A DNA stretch of 64,000 nucleotides. Origin: Sphingomonas sp. TREG-RG-20F-R18-01 (GTDB lineage: Bacteria > Pseudomonadota > Alphaproteobacteria > Sphingomonadales > Sphingomonadaceae). Made by a program: the position numbers and the translations under genes. Positions 63,393 through 64,000 of this stretch are shown piece after piece (positions within the stretch are counted from its first letter, which is position 1; each line of letters opens with the position of its first letter). Under the pieces are notes generated by a model. The model ran no database searches. It saw only the letters and a program-made list of their open reading frames with translations, and was not told the DNA's origin. Location of the stretch: NCBI RefSeq assembly GCF_022662475.1, contig NZ_JAKNQQ010000002.1, positions 124,001 to 188,000 on the forward strand, read 5' to 3'.

Positions 63393-64000
63393 TCAGTTTT
63401 CCTGTTGGCGTGCGGCGTGGTCAAGCGGCGAATGGCCGATACGAGTGGCGCGTGCGATGATATCAATCAGTCCGGGGACGTGGCCGACCAGCGGAAGCAA
63501 GGCTTTGCCGAGCCACGGCCGTTCGGCCGCGTCGCGCACCAGTCCCGCCAGCCGGATCGGCCGGGCAGTGGCAGCAGCGAAATCACGCTGGAAGCGCGGT
63601 GCCGCCGCCGCACCTCTTGCGATATAGGCATGGCCTGCCCGGATGCCACTGGCGATCGCGATTCCCATCCCCTCCCCAGCCAGCGATGGAATGACGCCCG
63701 CCTGATCACCGAGGCGAAACACCGCGTCGGTCGTCTGCAACGCGCGCCAGCCATAGGGCACGTTGGCGATCGCATCGATCGGCTCCCCCCCGGTTCGATA
63801 GGCTAGCCGGTCGCCAAGCGCAGGATGGTCCCGACCCAGCGTGTCGAGCAAAGCAGCGGGTGAGCCCGCGGCCAGCATCTTCGAGCGGTGGACCGCCATG
63901 CACAGGTTGGCGCTTCCGTCTTCCTGCAGCACGATGCCGACATAGCCGCGGTCGAACAGATGGAGTTCGATCGCGTCGCCGATCAGGCGGGTGAGACCGG
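63393..64000 (-). CDS. FAD-dependent oxidoreductase, C-terminal part (continues beyond the window)
   Basis: The minus-strand frame is open at the right edge, and about 202 residues are visible. '[29 protein letters not shown]' (two parts) is the second FAD-binding motif of geranylgeranyl-reductase-like and related flavoproteins ('GDAAGxxxPxxGEGI' type). The N-terminal Rossmann motif lies outside. It probably shares a transcript with msrB. The substrate cannot be told from this half. Confidence 0.8.
   Translation of the reverse strand, partial: GLTRLIGDAIELHLFDRGYVGIVLQEDGSANLCMAVHRSKMLAAGSPAALLDTLGRDHPALGDRLAYRTGGEPIDAIANVPYGWRALQTTDAVFRLGDQAGVIPSLAGEGMGIAIASGIRAGHAYIARGAAAAPRFQRDFAAATARPIRLAGLVRDAAERPWLGKALLPLVGHVPGLIDIIARATRIGHSPLDHAARQQEN

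Overview
The window looks like a piece of the main chromosome of a high-GC alphaproteobacterium, most likely a sphingomonad (Sphingomonas or a close relative). Three things suggest this: the gene order around the origin (parB-parA-rsmG-mnmG-mnmE ... rho-hemJ-hemE-[origin]-PPDK regulator-maf-aroE-coaE-dnaQ), an SOS box of the GTTC-N7-GTTC type, and GANTC (CcrM-type) sites. No rRNA, CRISPR array, insertion sequence, phage or plasmid genes were seen. One tRNA (Gly-GCC) is present.

Bases 1-13,400 are an accessory, mixed-strand polysaccharide locus. It holds glycosyltransferases, a left-handed beta-helix acetyltransferase, an AsnB-type amidotransferase, a secreted DUF4838 glycosidase-like protein, a methyltransferase flanked by a duplicated 35-bp leader, a UDP-glucuronate 4-epimerase and a polyprenyl-phosphate sugar transferase. 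A small secreted/membrane peptide and an M48-PDZ protease/DnaJ pair sit inside it. Bases 13,500-20,400 carry a VanZ-like membrane protein, a MASE1 histidine kinase with a FixJ-like response regulator, an alcohol dehydrogenase, a FrnE-like DsbA protein, RsgA and an L,D-transpeptidase. Bases 20,700-24,300 are a hexuronate unit (FadR-type regulator, mannonate dehydratase, ExuT-like transporter) with candidate operators.

Bases 24,300-41,100 are mostly housekeeping: tRNA-Gly, CnoX-like thioredoxin, Lon-N-domain protein, UbiH-type hydroxylase, FtsK, LolA, Xth, RibA, YggS, LeuS, LptE and HolA. Two oddities lie here. One is a HicB/HicA pair on opposite strands in which HicA has no canonical start codon. 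The other is a 164-bp palindromic element inserted in frame inside leuS.

Bases 41,100-64,000 are the origin region. Left of about 51.1 kb nearly all genes lie on the minus strand. Right of about 51.4 kb most lie on the plus strand. Between them is a gene-free 312-bp stretch with DnaA boxes, an AT-rich block and six GANTC sites, which I interpret as oriC. Two parS sites lie 6-9 kb to its left beside parAB. Further right are the maf-aroE-coaE-dnaQ run, hpf-ptsN, a SleB-type hydrolase, SOS-controlled mmcB, an ankyrin protein, a SCO protein, a YgjP-like metalloprotease, PBP1a, MsrB and a truncated FAD oxidoreductase.
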